From Artemia franciscana (taxonomy: Eukaryota > Arthropoda > Branchiopoda > Anostraca > Artemiidae), in NCBI RefSeq assembly GCF_032884065.1, contig NW_027062649.1:1533355-1597354 (forward strand): a stretch of 64,000 bases of DNA, written 5' to 3'. The position numbers and the translations under genes were made by a program. The first letter of the stretch is position 1; each line of letters opens with the position of its first letter. The notes beneath the pieces were generated by a model, which saw only the letters and a program-made list of their open reading frames with translations, ran no database searches and was not told where the DNA came from. Shown here piece by piece: positions 36,497-47,950 of this stretch.

Positions 36497-37624
36497 ATGA
36501 CAGAAGATATAGTTGCAATTGTTATTGATAATGGGTCAGGTATTTGTAAAGCAGGATTTTCAGGAGATGATGCCCCAAAAACATTGTTTCCTGCTGTGGT
36601 TGGACGTCCAAAACATACGGGAGTAATGATTAATGCTGGTAGCCAGGATACTTATGTAGGTGATGACGCTCAAGCAAAAAGGGGAATTTTGAGACTTAAG
36701 TATCCTGTTGAGCATGGGATTGTCACAGATTGGGACGATATGGAAAAGATCTGGCACCATACCTTCTACAATGAACTTCGAGTTGCCCCAGAAGAACACC
36801 CAATTTTACTCACAGAAGCGCCTCTTAACCCAAAAGCCAACAGAGAAAAAATGACTCAAATCATGTTCGAAACTTTTAATACCCCTGCTATGTATGTTGC
36901 CATCCAAGCCGTCCTTTCCCTCTATGCATCTGGAAGAACCACTGGTATCGTTCTTGACTCTGGTGATGGTGTCACCCACACCGTACCCATTTACGAAGGC
37001 TATGCCCTCCAACATGCCATTTTGAGATTGGATCTTGCTGGTCGAGATTTGACCGATTATTTGATGAGAATTTTAACTGAACGAGGATATTCCTTTACTA
37101 CCACTGCCGAAAGAGAAATCGTTCGTGATATCAAAGAACAACTTTGCTATGTTGCTCTGGACTTCGAAGAGGAGATAGCATCTGCCACTAACTCAGCATC
37201 TCTTGAACAGAACTATAAGCTACCTGATGGTCAGGTCATCACTATAGGCAATGAGAGATTCAGATGCCCAGAAGCCTTATTCCAGCCATCTTTTCTTGGT
37301 AGGGAATCTTACGGCATTCACGAAACTACATACAAGAGTATTATGAAATGCGACGTCGACATCAGAAAGGATCTCTATGCCAGCATCGTTTTGTCTGGTG
37401 GCTCTACCATGTACCCTAGCATTGCTGAAAGAATGCAAAAGGAAATTACTGCGCTTGCACCATCCACCATGAAGATCAAAGTTATTGCCCCGCCTGAGCG
37501 TAAATACTCAGTATGGATTGGTGGTTCTATCTTAGCTTCACTCTCAACATTCCAAGAGATGTGGATTTCTAAGCAGGAATACGACGAGTCCGGACCATCC
37601 ATTGTTCACAGAAAATGTTTCTAA
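36497..37624 (+). CDS. Actin, intact, intronless coding region
   Basis: 375 codons, the usual actin length, in one exon. Actin polymerises into filaments and binds and hydrolyses ATP. Visible motifs are phosphate loop 1 DNGSG (residues 11-15), [20 protein letters not shown] (about 62-81), phosphate loop 2 DSGDGVTH (about 153-160) and the C-terminus IVHRKCF. The start at 36497 gives MTEDIVAIV; the mature-type acidic N-terminus is short. It diverges from common actins in the DNase-binding loop ([16 protein letters not shown] in place of the usual HQGVMVGMGQKDSYVG), at LQHAIL (usually LPHAIL) and at several surface sites, while the core is conserved, so it is probably functional. Absence of coding introns could mean a retrocopy or a lineage that lost them. 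Whether it is a muscle or cytoplasmic type cannot be decided here. Its 3' end is duplicated at 28046-28567 on the minus strand. Confidence 0.95.
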   Translation: MTEDIVAIVIDNGSGICKAGFSGDDAPKTLFPAVVGRPKHTGVMINAGSQDTYVGDDAQAKRGILRLKYPVEHGIVTDWDDMEKIWHHTFYNELRVAPEEHPILLTEAPLNPKANREKMTQIMFETFNTPAMYVAIQAVLSLYASGRTTGIVLDSGDGVTHTVPIYEGYALQHAILRLDLAGRDLTDYLMRILTERGYSFTTTAEREIVRDIKEQLCYVALDFEEEIASATNSASLEQNYKLPDGQVITIGNERFRCPEALFQPSFLGRESYGIHETTYKSIMKCDVDIRKDLYASIVLSGGSTMYPSIAERMQKEITALAPSTMKIKVIAPPERKYSVWIGGSILASLSTFQEMWISKQEYDESGPSIVHRKCF

Positions 37625-37672
37625 CTTGCTTATGCCGAAAAGCGAACAAACCACAAAATGTGACCTTTGTAA

Positions 37673-37678
37673 AATAAA
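37673..37678 (+). terminator. Polyadenylation signal AATAAA of actin
   Basis: AATAAA lies 49 bases after the stop codon. A second AATAAA occurs near 37975. The truncated actin copy at 28 kb ends just before the equivalent of the first signal. Confidence 0.6.
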
Positions 37679-37985
37679 TTCCGTTGAAAGATGATATCAC
37701 CATCATCTTACGTTTAACTTGGCTTTGATAGGAGAATAATACTGAGTCAGATATTGGTTATCATTTCTTAATAAGCAAGGACTGAAAGTTTTTCTTGTTT
37801 CCTATTTTTTCAAAACTTTTTTTTTATTTTTGGTTATGTGACTAAATGAAGGATCGATCACAAATTGTTTGTTGTCAAGATGTACATAAAGGACCAATAT
37901 TAGTCAATTAAATTAAAAGACGATCTTTGAGGCTCGTCTTTTACCATTCCAGAAAGAAAGAAATCCTGTTTGTAATAAATTTATG
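37679..37985. other. 3' flank of actin, no other gene
   Basis: AT-rich sequence with a short inverted pair (AAGACGATC and GGCTCGTCTT, 37917-37942). Nothing else is supported. Confidence 0.5.
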
Positions 37986-37989
37986 GTCA

Positions 37990-38330
37990 AATTACATTAG
38001 TGATCGATATATCCAGTTTGCAACAGTAGCTGTCAACCGAGTAAGATCTTGATTTCAGCGGTAGCCAGAAACCAAGTAATATCCAGGTTGCAGCAGTAGC
38101 TAGAAACCTCCTAGTAAAAAAAAACAACTGGATTCTTATAAAAACAGAAGTACACTATTAGAACCGCCCTGTCCAATACCCCTATTTAGGAAAAGAACTT
38201 TCCCTTGGCTTGAATAGCAAGGAACAAATATTGGTTTGAAAATCAAGAAAAGGAGCTGCAACTACGGTATGGCACTGGAAAATCATAGAGAGCTCTATAA
38301 TGGCTTATTTGAAAGGAAATCGATGTAATG
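37990..38330 (-). repeat. Family B repeat, minus strand
   Basis: Complement of the upstream copies: the CCCTTGGCTTGAATAGCAAGG segment near 38203 and the ATCCAGGTTGCAGCAGTAGC end near 38080. The terminal phrase occurs three times (37998, 38047, 38082), so the end is locally repeated. Confidence 0.7.
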
Positions 38331-38399
38331 AATATATTTCCTAATTTAATAAGTATATTTTCATAACAAAATCGTTTTTTCACGATAAACTACATTTTT

Positions 38400-38577
38400 A
38401 GCCACCTAGATCCAGAATATGCAACCCTAAAAAATCATTAGGTCCAAAATCATTAGGTCCAAAAAATCATTAGGCCTCGTCCAGAATATGTAATGGTCTG
38501 TTCTTGTAATGATTTTCTCTTAATATAATTAGGCAGGAAACCGAGGCTTGACTTCCTGTTTGGAAGAAATTTGAATA
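38400..38577 (+). repeat. Short dispersed repeat related to 33.4-33.6 kb
   Basis: Shares GTCCAGAATATG, TTCTTGTAATGATT, AATATAATTA and CTTCCTGTTTGGAAGAAAT with 33480-33580. AAAATCATTAGGTCC is repeated in tandem at 38427-38475. Confidence 0.6.
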
Positions 38578-38585
38578 TCTATCTA

Positions 38586-39170
38586 TCTATATGTATAAAA
38601 ATAAGTTGTTTGTATGTTATGTCTGTTACATTATGTCTTTTACGCCAGAAATATGACGTCTGAAAAATAAAGAAGGAAAAGAAAACAAACTAAAATGTAA
38701 AGACTAGGAATTGCATAAATATTTCGAAATATTTTGACAATAGATTAAAGTAATTCGAAAACCTTAAAACAGATAATTAAAATGTTGAGGTTTATTATAA
38801 ATTGTTGAGCTTTAGCAAGCTTAGCACGTACAGAAGAATTTTTAGTATAGATCTTAAAATGACAGAAGAAACAGCCGAGGAAGCTGCTCAAATAGTTAAT
38901 CAAAGAGAAATTTAAGTATAAATCCTACAATGGCAGAAGAAACAGCCGAGGAATCTGCTCAAAGGGTTAATGCCAAAAGACTTGCAGCTAAAGAACGCAA
39001 AACCGCGCAATTAGAGTTAAATCCACCTGGACAGCGACAGTCAAAACGTATCAAAACTCAAAATGATGTCGATGATGATTGGGTTTGGGATTTTGACTTG
39101 GATAAGGTCATCAATGTCTACCAGATTTTAGTTTCAAAAAAAGGTTTGGTGATATGTATTTCATGGTGAC
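38586..39170 (+). mobile_element. Helitron 5' part with start of coding region
   Basis: Starts TCTATATGTATAAAAATAAG. It shares its 5' leader with 23956-24210 and then encodes TEETAEEAAQ. From 38930 an 80-codon open frame holds AEETAEESAQRVNAKRLAAK, RQSKRIKTQND and DDDWVWDFDLDKVINVYQ. It is cut off at about 39170, before the Rep domain, by sequence of other Helitron copies. Confidence 0.75.
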
Positions 39171-39229
39171 GCTGAAAAATGAAGAAGAAAAAGAAAACTG
39201 AAAAAAAGGTAAAAAACTAAAAATAAACT

Positions 39230-39505
39230 AAATGAAAAAACTAAAAAAAAACAAGCGCATATGTCGTTACGCGCCATATTAGTTACGCGCCATTGTAGTT
39301 GTGTCCCTGTGTACCACCTATGAATATAGATAGATTTATATATGTGTTTTGAACTACGTAAAACTTGCGAATATACAACATTCTTGGCTTTCCCATTGTC
39401 TGTGCATATACAAAGCCTTATGTACTAATAATGACGTCATATGCAAACGCTCTTTTTACAAACAAACAAACATGCATACACACAACTCGTTTTTATATAG
39501 ATAGA
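39230..39505 (-). mobile_element. Rearranged Helitron scraps (5' end joined to tail)
   Basis: On the minus strand a Helitron 5' end starts near 39505 (TCTATCTATATAAAAACGAG) and runs through a GACGTCAT motif. It then joins directly, near 39411, to the helicase end and the ATGGCGCGTAACTAATATGG tail (39411-39255). The middle of the element is missing. Confidence 0.6.
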
Positions 39506-39524
39506 TAGATAGATACAATACAAA

Positions 39525-41399
39525 TTAACTGCGTAAAACTTGCGAATATACAACATTCTTCGCTGTCCAATTGTCGCTGCATATAAATAGGTTGTCAGGT
39601 TTACTGACCCTTGAACATCCAACGTACAATTGTTCATGGAAAAAACAATCAGTATTAAGATCTATACCACATTTTTCTAATGATTGACCATGAGCTTTGT
39701 TGATGGTGATTGCAAATACTAATCGAATTTGGAATTGCAATCTTTTAAATTGAAAAGGCAGATCCGTTGGAATCATGTGAATGCAAGGAATAAGAACAGG
39801 CTCAGCCTCAAAAGGCCCTGTCAAGATTGTAGCCTCTATTACGTTTTCCATTGTTTTTTTTTTTACGGCAAGTCGCGTGCCATTGCAAAGCTTTGGTGGG
39901 TTGATATTTCTTAACAGTATTATTGGTTCGCCTATTTTTAGTTGTAACACGTGTGGTGGAAACCCTGAAAGATCCACGGAATTTAAAAATTCAGATGGAT
40001 AATTAACCGCCTCATTTGGTTCCAAAACTGTGTCGACTGACTTGTAAAGGACTGCCTGGTCTCGAATCTTGGTCAAAACAATATTGTTGATTTCGTGGAC
40101 GTCCTTATTTTTGGGTGCAAGAATCACTCTTTCACTTAGCCATTTATTGTTTTTATAATTGTTTAGAATCTTCGGAAATACTTTTTCAATCAATTCATTT
40201 TTGGACGTCACTAAATTACAGAATTCAGCAGGTAGTTGTATACGTCCTGAAATTGAGTCTACTGGGAGCTTTCCGTTTCCAATTGCCAGCAATTGATCTG
40301 AAAATGTTTGACCAGAGTCATCGTTTTGCAATCGCACACGCATATTTGTAGTTAATTTTAATGTTTTTACGTGTGCCCATAAATTAGAATTTTTCAGGCA
40401 AGCATTCATTTCGTCTACAGGGGTTGATCTAGGTTTTTTAGGTAATGTTTGCCTGAAATCTCTCGCAAGCAATATTAATGTGCTGCCAAAGGGTTTCGAA
40501 TTCCCTCACAAATCTTTCAAACATTAATCCAGAGCCTTGAGCGATTTTTTATGTGCCATTGTGCACTCGTCCCAAATAATAAGTTTTCACTGCTGCAATA
40601 CTTTACCCATCCCAGATGATTTGGAAATATTGCACGTGGGAGTTTCTGTAGAATGCAAATTCAGAGGCAATTTCAAAGCGGAATGAGCAGTTCTTCTACC
40701 AGGCAGCAACGTTGCGACTATTCCAGACGACACAATTACCAACGCTATATCATTTTTTGATCGAATTGATGCCAGAATCAGTTTTATCACAAACGTTTTA
40801 CCAGTACCTCCTGGCGCATCCAAAAAGAAAATTTCTCCAACGTTGTTATCGACACAATGCATTTTCGTATCATAAATGTCTTTTTGTTCCGACATTAACT
40901 TTGAAATGTTATTTTCTACATACGACAATAGGTCACTCGTACTGTAACTTTGTTCACGATCCAATTCTACACATGTCGAAACAGCAGTGGTACGATTAGG
41001 TGAAGGCATTCCCCAATCATGAAGAGGTTTGTTTGCCAAACATACGCATAAATCTTCTATAATAACTAAAGTGTGGTTATAAATTTCTTATGTAAAATTA
41101 AAAGTCATATCTGACATCTCTAACCGTTTTCGATGGAGTATTTCTTCGGACATTTTTGATTTATATTTTTCCCATAACTCTGTAGGAGCTGATGGAGAGC
41201 AAGTTGTTAGTATGATGCCAAACAATGCATGAATTTGACTTGGAGTTGACGTTTCGCACACGTCATTTATGCAGTTGTCCCAGTGTTGGTCATTCTCCAA
41301 TAAATTCAGAGCTTGGCATGCACTACGGTAAGTGTCATGTATAGTACCGTTTACAGTTCTCAAATACTCAAAGGACGTCGGACCGGGTGCATTCACCAA
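39525..41399 (-). pseudogene. Helitron Pif1-type helicase
   Basis: All in one frame, broken by stops. The linker is at 41399-41088, Walker A APGGTGKT at 40818-40795 and Walker B IIWDECTMAH at about 40575. Then comes LLARDFRQTLP at about 40470 (families usually have GDFRQTLP) and the conserved end INKAHGQSLE, LYVGCSRV and the final VYSQVLRS before the stop. In-frame stops lie at about 41088, 40587, 40530 and 40518. The 315-codon tail 40472-39525 is fully open. In a live element this helicase would unwind DNA during rolling-circle transposition. Confidence 0.85.
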
Positions 41400-42543
41400 A
41401 AGCAGGCGTAGAAATGTTGAAGGGGGTGAACGGTGTAGAGTCTTCCTATCGTGGTATCTTTGAAGATGGTAGGTTGGTAGTCGACTGACTTACCCTGTTT
41501 TCGACGTTCAAATACTTTATTTTCAGTGTTCCACGTGTAATACGAAGGCACTTCAGTATACAGCAGTTTTTTTGCAAACGAATCATTTTTGCATAGCGAA
41601 AAGAAAGCAGTTAACTTTGTATCCGGTGGATTCTGGGCTCTTTGTTGCACGTTGGATTCCGAAAAATAAACACGTTGACCATTCTGTAAATGTACCTCTA
41701 AGTGAAGAGCAGCTGGATTAAATTCATGTATCGGAAATGAAAGAATTCGCCAAACAGCTTCATTACTGCTTATGTATCTTCCAGCCTGATATTGTACAAT
41801 TTCGTCGATATCTTTGATTTCGGACTGCAAGCCAAAAACTGCCATGTCACTGCCTTTGTTGACGTATTTACATATGTGTTTGATTGCCTTTACGGAGTTA
41901 CACTATTCAACGCTTACGTGTGCATTAAATGTTTTTGATAATAATGGGGAATATGGAACAACCCACTGGTTATCTACTTCGATAGTGGTACCGTTACGCT
42001 TCTTTATTATTGCTGTTTTACCACCATCTTCAGTAGATCTTTTTCTATATTGTGGGTAACCATCATTGCCAGTAATTGTGTTGGATACTAAAAGTCGTGG
42101 ATATTACTTCGTGCACCTTCCTTTGGCCATACATGGTGAATTTTCGTTCAGTGCACCGCAAGGTCCATGTATTATATTTTTTACAACAATACCATATATC
42201 TCCGACCATAACGTTTGCCACTTCGTCGATAGTTGGAGCATTGTATCTACGCACATGTTGGCCAGGAGGCAATTTGTCAGCGGAAATAACAATTTTAAGC
42301 GTATCAGTAGGCATCAAATCGATGGCTGAACAGACGCACTAAATTATTATTTTCGTGGAAAAGATGTTGCAATTGGGAAACGATTGTCCTTTCAACGTTG
42401 GGAGAAATTTCGCAACGTGTATTCAATTCAGAATTTCTATCACTGATGAAGGACAATTGTAAAAATTTATGATTCTCGCCTGAGAATGGTAGAAGGGACC
42501 CTGCTCTATGTAAAATTTGCCCTTTTACTTTGAAAGTAGGCAT
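41393..42543 (-). pseudogene. Helitron N domain and partial Rep
   Basis: 42543-42304 encodes KGQILHRAGSLLPFSGENHK and the overlapping 42317-42200 encodes ADKLPPGQHVRRYNAPTIDE, both typical of the region ahead of Rep. Sequence then resumes in another frame with VVKNIIHGPCG (about 42190) and GRCTK. The two-histidine motif of Rep lies in the missing part. 41845-41393 (AVFGLQSEIKDIDEIVQYQA, then RILSFPIHE) continues the Rep-helicase linker. At least three frame changes are visible. Confidence 0.75.
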
Positions 42544-42589
42544 TGATAAAAAAAAAAACGCTTAGATTCTGACGTAGTTCCAGTAAGCA

Positions 42590-43165
42590 AAGTCTTCAAT
42601 GGCTCTGGGGCAATCGGCGGTTCATAGACATGACATTACGGCCCGTGTCTTCCCACAAAAGTTGAAATCACTGATAAACTACATAGTAAAACTTGAAGTG
42701 TTTGGGTCAGTGCAATGCTGGATGTACTCAGTGGAATGGCAAAAACGAGGTTTGCCACACGCACATATACTAATCTGGCTACATAATAAAATTACTTCTA
42801 ACGAAATTGATGATGTGATTTCCGCTGAAATACCTGATGAAAATTTCGATAAGGGGTTATATGATATTGTTGTAAAAAATATGATACATGGACCTTGCGG
42901 TGCACAGAACGAAAATTCACCATGCATGGCCAAAGGAAGGTGCACGAAGCAATATCCTCGACTTTTAGTATCCAACACAATTACTGGCAATGATGGTTAC
43001 CCACAATATAGAAGAAGATCTACTGAAGATGGCGGTAAAACAGCAATAATAAAGAAGCGTAACGGTACCACCATCAAAGTAGATAACCAGTGGGTTGTTC
43101 CATATTCCCCATTATTATCAAAAACATTTAATGCACACATAAGCGTTGAATACTGTATGAGTAAA
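42590..43165 (+). pseudogene. Helitron Rep-domain fragment, opposite strand
   Basis: An open stretch encodes MYSVEWQKRGLPHAHILIWL, the two-histidine metal site of rolling-circle Rep proteins, then NMIHGPCGAQNENSPCMAKG and VDNQWVVPYSPLLSKTFNAH. The later tyrosine motifs are not included. From about 42870 it is an inverted near copy of 42190-41890. The reading runs on past 43165 into LINE sequence, so the downstream junction is a fusion, not a real protein end. Confidence 0.8.
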
Positions 43166-43825
43166 ACGTTCGATACGGTGGACAGCTCAGGGCTTATTTA
43201 AGGTCTTGACTCAATTGGGGTGAAGGGTTTAAGCCTTGAGTGGTTTTCATCATATCTACACGATCTAGATGAAATAGTACAGAAGGGATCATTTTTATCT
43301 TCAAAAAAGAATCAATCCTGGGTCAAGAATCAATCCTGAGACCTCTCCTTTTCATAATTTTGTTGATCCAGTGAAGCATTACCTGTCGGAGGTTGGTGTC
43401 ATCCTGTTTGCAGATGGCGCTTTGATCTTTCTAGCTGCGCCTTCGCTTGATGTTTTGTATAATAAAATTCATAATGCCGTCTCTGAATTTCTAACTTTTT
43501 CTCAACAAACTTTGTTAACCCTAAACTTTTTTAAAACATTTTCATGATATTCTCTAGAATTTCGTCAAGTGTTCGAAATGATCAAATCATGGTTCGAGAA
43601 AATGTGATAAAAAGAGTAACAAGAACGAAATATTTGGGGTTTTTAATTGATGAAAACCTGTCATGGAAAAACCATTCAAATGCGACAGCTGAAAAATTAA
43701 GCACAGATCTTGGGGGGATGCGAAGAATTAAAAATATAGTCTCCAAAAAGGCTCTGAAAATGATTTATTTTTCTATATTTTGTCCATATATTAGCTACGG
43801 ATGCTCTATATGGGTAAGTAATTTT
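43166..43825 (+). mobile_element. LINE reverse-transcriptase fragment (CR1/L2-like)
   Basis: Starts at SKTFDTVDSSGLI (motif A region) and runs through GVKGLSLEWFSSYLHD in the next frame. It shows a degraded FADG box near 43410 and the thumb region TKYLGFLIDENLSWKNHSN (43625-43680), then YISYGCSIW at 43790. Stops and frame changes occur throughout. Both ends are broken: Helitron sequence on the left, family A on the right. Confidence 0.75.
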
Positions 43826-43879
43826 GTTTGCATATTTGCATAAAGTAATTTGCATATTAATTAATTGCAATTTATTGGA

Positions 43880-44958
43880 AGATTTTGAGAAAAAAGGAGC
43901 GAAGGAGGAGGCCTAGTTGCCCTCCAAGTTTTTGACTACTTAAAAAAGCAACTAGAACTTTTAATTTTTTACAAACATTTTCATTGGTAAAAAATATACG
44001 TAACTTACGAATTGACTTACATAACGAACTTCTATATTCGTATGTTTTTATTGCGTATATGAGGGGGTTCAACCTTCGTCGCTCTTTAGCACTACAGCTT
44101 AGATTTTGTCCCAATTCCTTAAGAATAACCTTTGAATCACAAAGGCCGTAGAATAAATAGTATAAATTACTAAAAATACTTAGCGTAAAGAGTGAGGTAT
44201 AACGAGGGGGTAAACCCCTCATATGTATAATAATTTTGTTCGTGTTAAATTTTAATGCTGCTCCTTACTTTCAGTACAAAAATTTTTTTCATATTTATTT
44301 TTTCATTGTTTTTTTCAAATAATGCTAGAAAATCCTTCGCCCCTTCATGGGGAAATTCTCTTCCCCATGAGAAGTTTCTCCATGGAAATATCCTCCCACG
44401 TAACCCCCCCTCAACTCTCCCCCCCCTAAACCAAAAAAATCCCCTTGAAAACGTCTGTACACTTCCTAGTAACCATTACTATATGTAAACACAGGTCAAA
44501 GTTTGCAACTTGCAGCCCCTCCCACGGGGACTGTGGGGGAGTAAGTCATCCCCATAGACATAGTTATTAGGTTTTTCGTCTATGGTGAATAAAATGGCTA
44601 TCTCAGAATTTTGATCTGCTGACTTTTGGGGAAAAATGAGCGTGGGAGGGCTTTGGAAAAATGAGCTTGAAACTTCTACAATAAGGTTCTCTGATACGCT
44701 GAATCTGATGGTGTTATTTTCGTTAACATGGTATGACTTTTAGGGGGTGTTTCCCCCTATTTTCTAAAATGAGGGAAATTTTCTCAGGCTCGTAACTTTT
44801 GATGGGTATAACTGATCTTGATGAAACCTATATATTTTACAGCATTAAAATGCGATTCTTTTGATGTAACTATTGGCATCAAAATTCTATTTTTTAGAGT
44901 TTCGGTTACTATTGATCTGGGTCGCTCCTTACTACAGTTCGTTACCGCGAACTGTTTG
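43880..44958 (-). repeat. Family A repeat, long hairpin end missing
   Basis: Minus-strand copy. CAAACAG and the terminal hairpin lie at 44958-44935. It stops at about 43880 within the block CAACTAGGCCTCC, so the long-hairpin end is lost, and a stretch near 44640-44670 is also deleted. Confidence 0.8.
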
Positions 44959-45167
44959 ATATGTGTTGAACAGTCTTGGAAAGAACAAGTAAAGTCAAAC
45001 TAAATATTTGGTATATAATGATTTTTAATTGTTGAAAACTCATCTGCTCAGGAATTTATTCCGTTGTAATTCTTAATTTCATTTTCATTACTGTAATAAC
45101 TGGAAGAGAAAATATATGTAATATTATTCATGCAAAATTGACGCATTAAGCCTTAGACTTTTATAGT
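44959..45167. other. Spacer between head-to-head family A copies
   Basis: 209 bases of unrelated AT-rich sequence separate two family A copies that face away from each other. Confidence 0.7.
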
Positions 45168-46923
45168 CAAACAGTTCGCGGTAACGAACTGTAGTAAGGA
45201 GCGACCCGGCTCAATAGTAACCAACACTGTAAAAAATTGAATTTTGATATCAATAGCTACATCAAAAGTATTACATTTTAATGCTGATTTTAAATATATA
45301 AGTTTCATCAAGTTTAGTCTTACCCATCAAAAGTTACGAGCCTGAGAAAATTTGCCTTATTTAGGAAAATAGGGGGAAACACCCCCTAAAAGTCGTAAGA
45401 TCTTAACGAAAATGACACCATCAGATTCAGCGTATCAGAGAACCCTACTGTAGAAGTTTCAAGCTCCTATCTACAAAAATGTGGAATTTGTATTTTTTGC
45501 CAGAAGACTAATCACGGGTGCGTGTTTATTTGTTTGTTTGTTTTTTTTTGTTTTTTTTTTTTCCCAGGGGTCATCATATCGACCAAGTGGTCCTAGAATG
45601 TCACAAGAGGGCTCATTCTAACGGAAATGAAAAGTTCTAGTGACGTTTTTAAGTGACCAAAAAAGTTGGAGGGCATCTAGACCCCCTCCCACGCTCATTT
45701 TTTCCCAACGTCAACGGATCAAAATTTTGAGACAGCCATTTTGTTCAGCATAGTCGAAAACCATAATAACCATGTCTTTGGGGATTACTTACCCCCCCAC
45801 AATCCCTGGGGGAAGGGCTGCAAGTTACAAACTTTGACCAGTGTTTACATATAGTAATGGTTATTAGGAAGTGTACAGACGTTTTCAGGGGGATTTTATT
45901 TTGTTTGGGGGTGGGGCTGAGGAGAGGGGGCTATGTTGGAGGATCTTTCCTTGGAGGAATCTGTCAAGGGGGAAGAAACATTCAATGACAAGGGCGCATT
46001 ATTTTCTAGGATTACTATAAGAAAACATTGAAAAATAAACATGAAAACGTTTATTCAAATGAAAGGAAGAAGTAGCATTGAAACTTAAAACGAACAGAGA
46101 TTATTACGCATATGAGGGGTTCTAAAAATACTTTAGCATAAAGAGCGAGGTATTTAGGAGGAGATAAATACCTTGCTCTTTATGCTAAAGTATTTTTAGT
46201 AATTTCAACTATTTATTCTACGGCCTTTCTGATTCAGGGGTCATTCTTAAAGAATTGGGACAAAACTTACGATTTAGTGTAAAGAGCGAGGTATTAACGA
46301 GGGTACAAACCCCCTCGTATACATAATAAAAATATAAGGTTATGAAAGTTTGTTACGTAAGTTAACTCTTAAGTTACGTATATTTTTTACTAATAAAAAT
46401 GTTCGTTAAAAATTAAAAGTTCTAGTTGCCTTTTTAAGTAACCGAAAAATTGGAGGGCAACTAGGCCTCCTTCTCCACCCCTTATTTCTCAAAATCGTCT
46501 GATCAAAACTAAGAGAAAGCCATTTAGCCAAAAAAAGAATTAATATACAAATTTCATTTTAATAATTTATGTGCGGAGAGCCAAAACCAAACATGCATTA
46601 ATTCAAAAACGTTCAGAAATTAAATAAGAAAAAACTAATTTTTTTAGCTGAAAGTGAGGAGCGACATTAAAACTTAAAACGAACAGAAATTACTCTGTAT
46701 ATGAAATGAGTTGTCCCCTCCGCAATCCCTCGCTCTTTACGCTAAAGTTTGACTCTTTGCCACAATTCTACTTTTTTAAACAATTAAAAGCTTTAGTGTA
46801 AAGAGCGAGGGATTGCGGAGGGGACAACTCATTTTATATACGGAGTAATTTCTGTTCGTTTTAAGTTTTAATGTCGCTCCTTACTTTCAGCTAAAATTTT
46901 TTTTTTTTTTTTTTTTTAATTTC
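45168..46923 (+). repeat. Family A repeat, full length
   Basis: Complete copy with terminal hairpin at 45172-45191 and long terminal hairpin (arms about 46645-46750 and 46790-46895). It ends in a T run followed by AATTTC. A second internal hairpin pairs the CTTTAGCATAAAGAGCGAGG segment at about 46135 with its complement at about 46175. Confidence 0.85.
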
Positions 46924-47950
46924 AGGAAGGGGGCAATATCTAAACTCTCGTTTGTAGGGAAACTAAGTTTATCTTGAACAGTCATGGAAATAACAAATAA
47001 AATTAAACTGAATATTTGATTTGATATGATGATGTTAGTTGAAAAAAGCTCATTAGTTCAAAATCTAATAATACTGTATATTTTTGGTTTATTTTTAATT
47101 ATGTAATGATTACAAAAGAAAATATTTGTAATAGAATTCGTTTTTAGTAAAGCACCTATGATGTAGTGGGTTTTAGACTTTTACAGTTAGCGGAGGAAGC
47201 AGTACCCAAACCCTTGTTTGTAGTGATTTTTCTTCGTTTCAAGCTTGATTAGCATATTCAACTAAAGTTTTACTCACTTTAAGATTTGTTATTCATCTAC
47301 ATTAGTACCTATTTTATGTTTTTTTTGCTGTGATTGTTTATTTAATTTCTGTGTGTCTTGAATTTCGTCTGTTCTTTAAGCGCGATTTCTGGTCGTTTTG
47401 AGTTTGAGTTATTGTAGGTTTTTATTTCTTCTATCTGACGTTTAATATAGCCTTGATTTTACTTGGAATAACTTCTTTTTACGGAATATTTATTGTAATT
47501 AATTTCTGTTCGTTTCGGATTGCCAAAGTCTAAATTTTTTCATATTGCCTTGAACATTCTTTGCTAGAACTAACAAAATTAAACTGAACGTGTGATACAT
47601 AATGCTATTAATTGCTGAAAGCTCATCAGCTCGAGACTTTGTTTCACTGCAATTTTGATTTTATTGCCAATGTTGTAATAAGTAATATTTGTAATATAAT
47701 TCGTTTCAATAAAGCACCAAATACGCAGTTGGCATTATGCTTTTACAGTTAGGGAAACGGACAGTAAATAAACTTTGGTTTATAGTGAAAACTATAGGTG
47801 TCTTGCAGGGGCGTAGCGCCAGCATTTTAATTGGGGGAGGGCAAGAATTTTATTCCAGCGCTACCATATACCATATACCAAAAACGCTGCTTGGTTAAAG
47901 TCAAATTATTATAAGACTCATAATAAACAATAAACACACATTACATAAAG
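46924..47950. other. No gene; possible end of a DNA transposon at 47808
   Basis: No coding region is supported. CAGGGGCGTAGCGCCAGCAT at 47808-47827, followed by GGGGGAGGGCA, resembles the end of many non-autonomous hAT-type elements. The opposite end was not found. Confidence 0.4.

Larger units (their letters stand above)
39525..42545 (-). mobile_element. Autonomous-type RepHel Helitron, inactivated
   Basis: About 3 kb on the minus strand carries, in order, the Helitron-like N domain, part of the Rep (rolling-circle) domain and a Pif1-type helicase to its C-terminus. The 5' end is not recognised upstream of 42545, and the 3' end is interrupted by another Helitron at 39505. Most of the central Rep domain is missing between about 42200 and 42190; the same region is present, inverted, at 42590-43165. 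Confidence 0.85.

Noticed and set aside
36560-37602. Minus-strand open frames opposite actin
   Set aside because: Shadows of the strongly biased actin codons; the same shadow appears opposite the actin copy at 28.1 kb.
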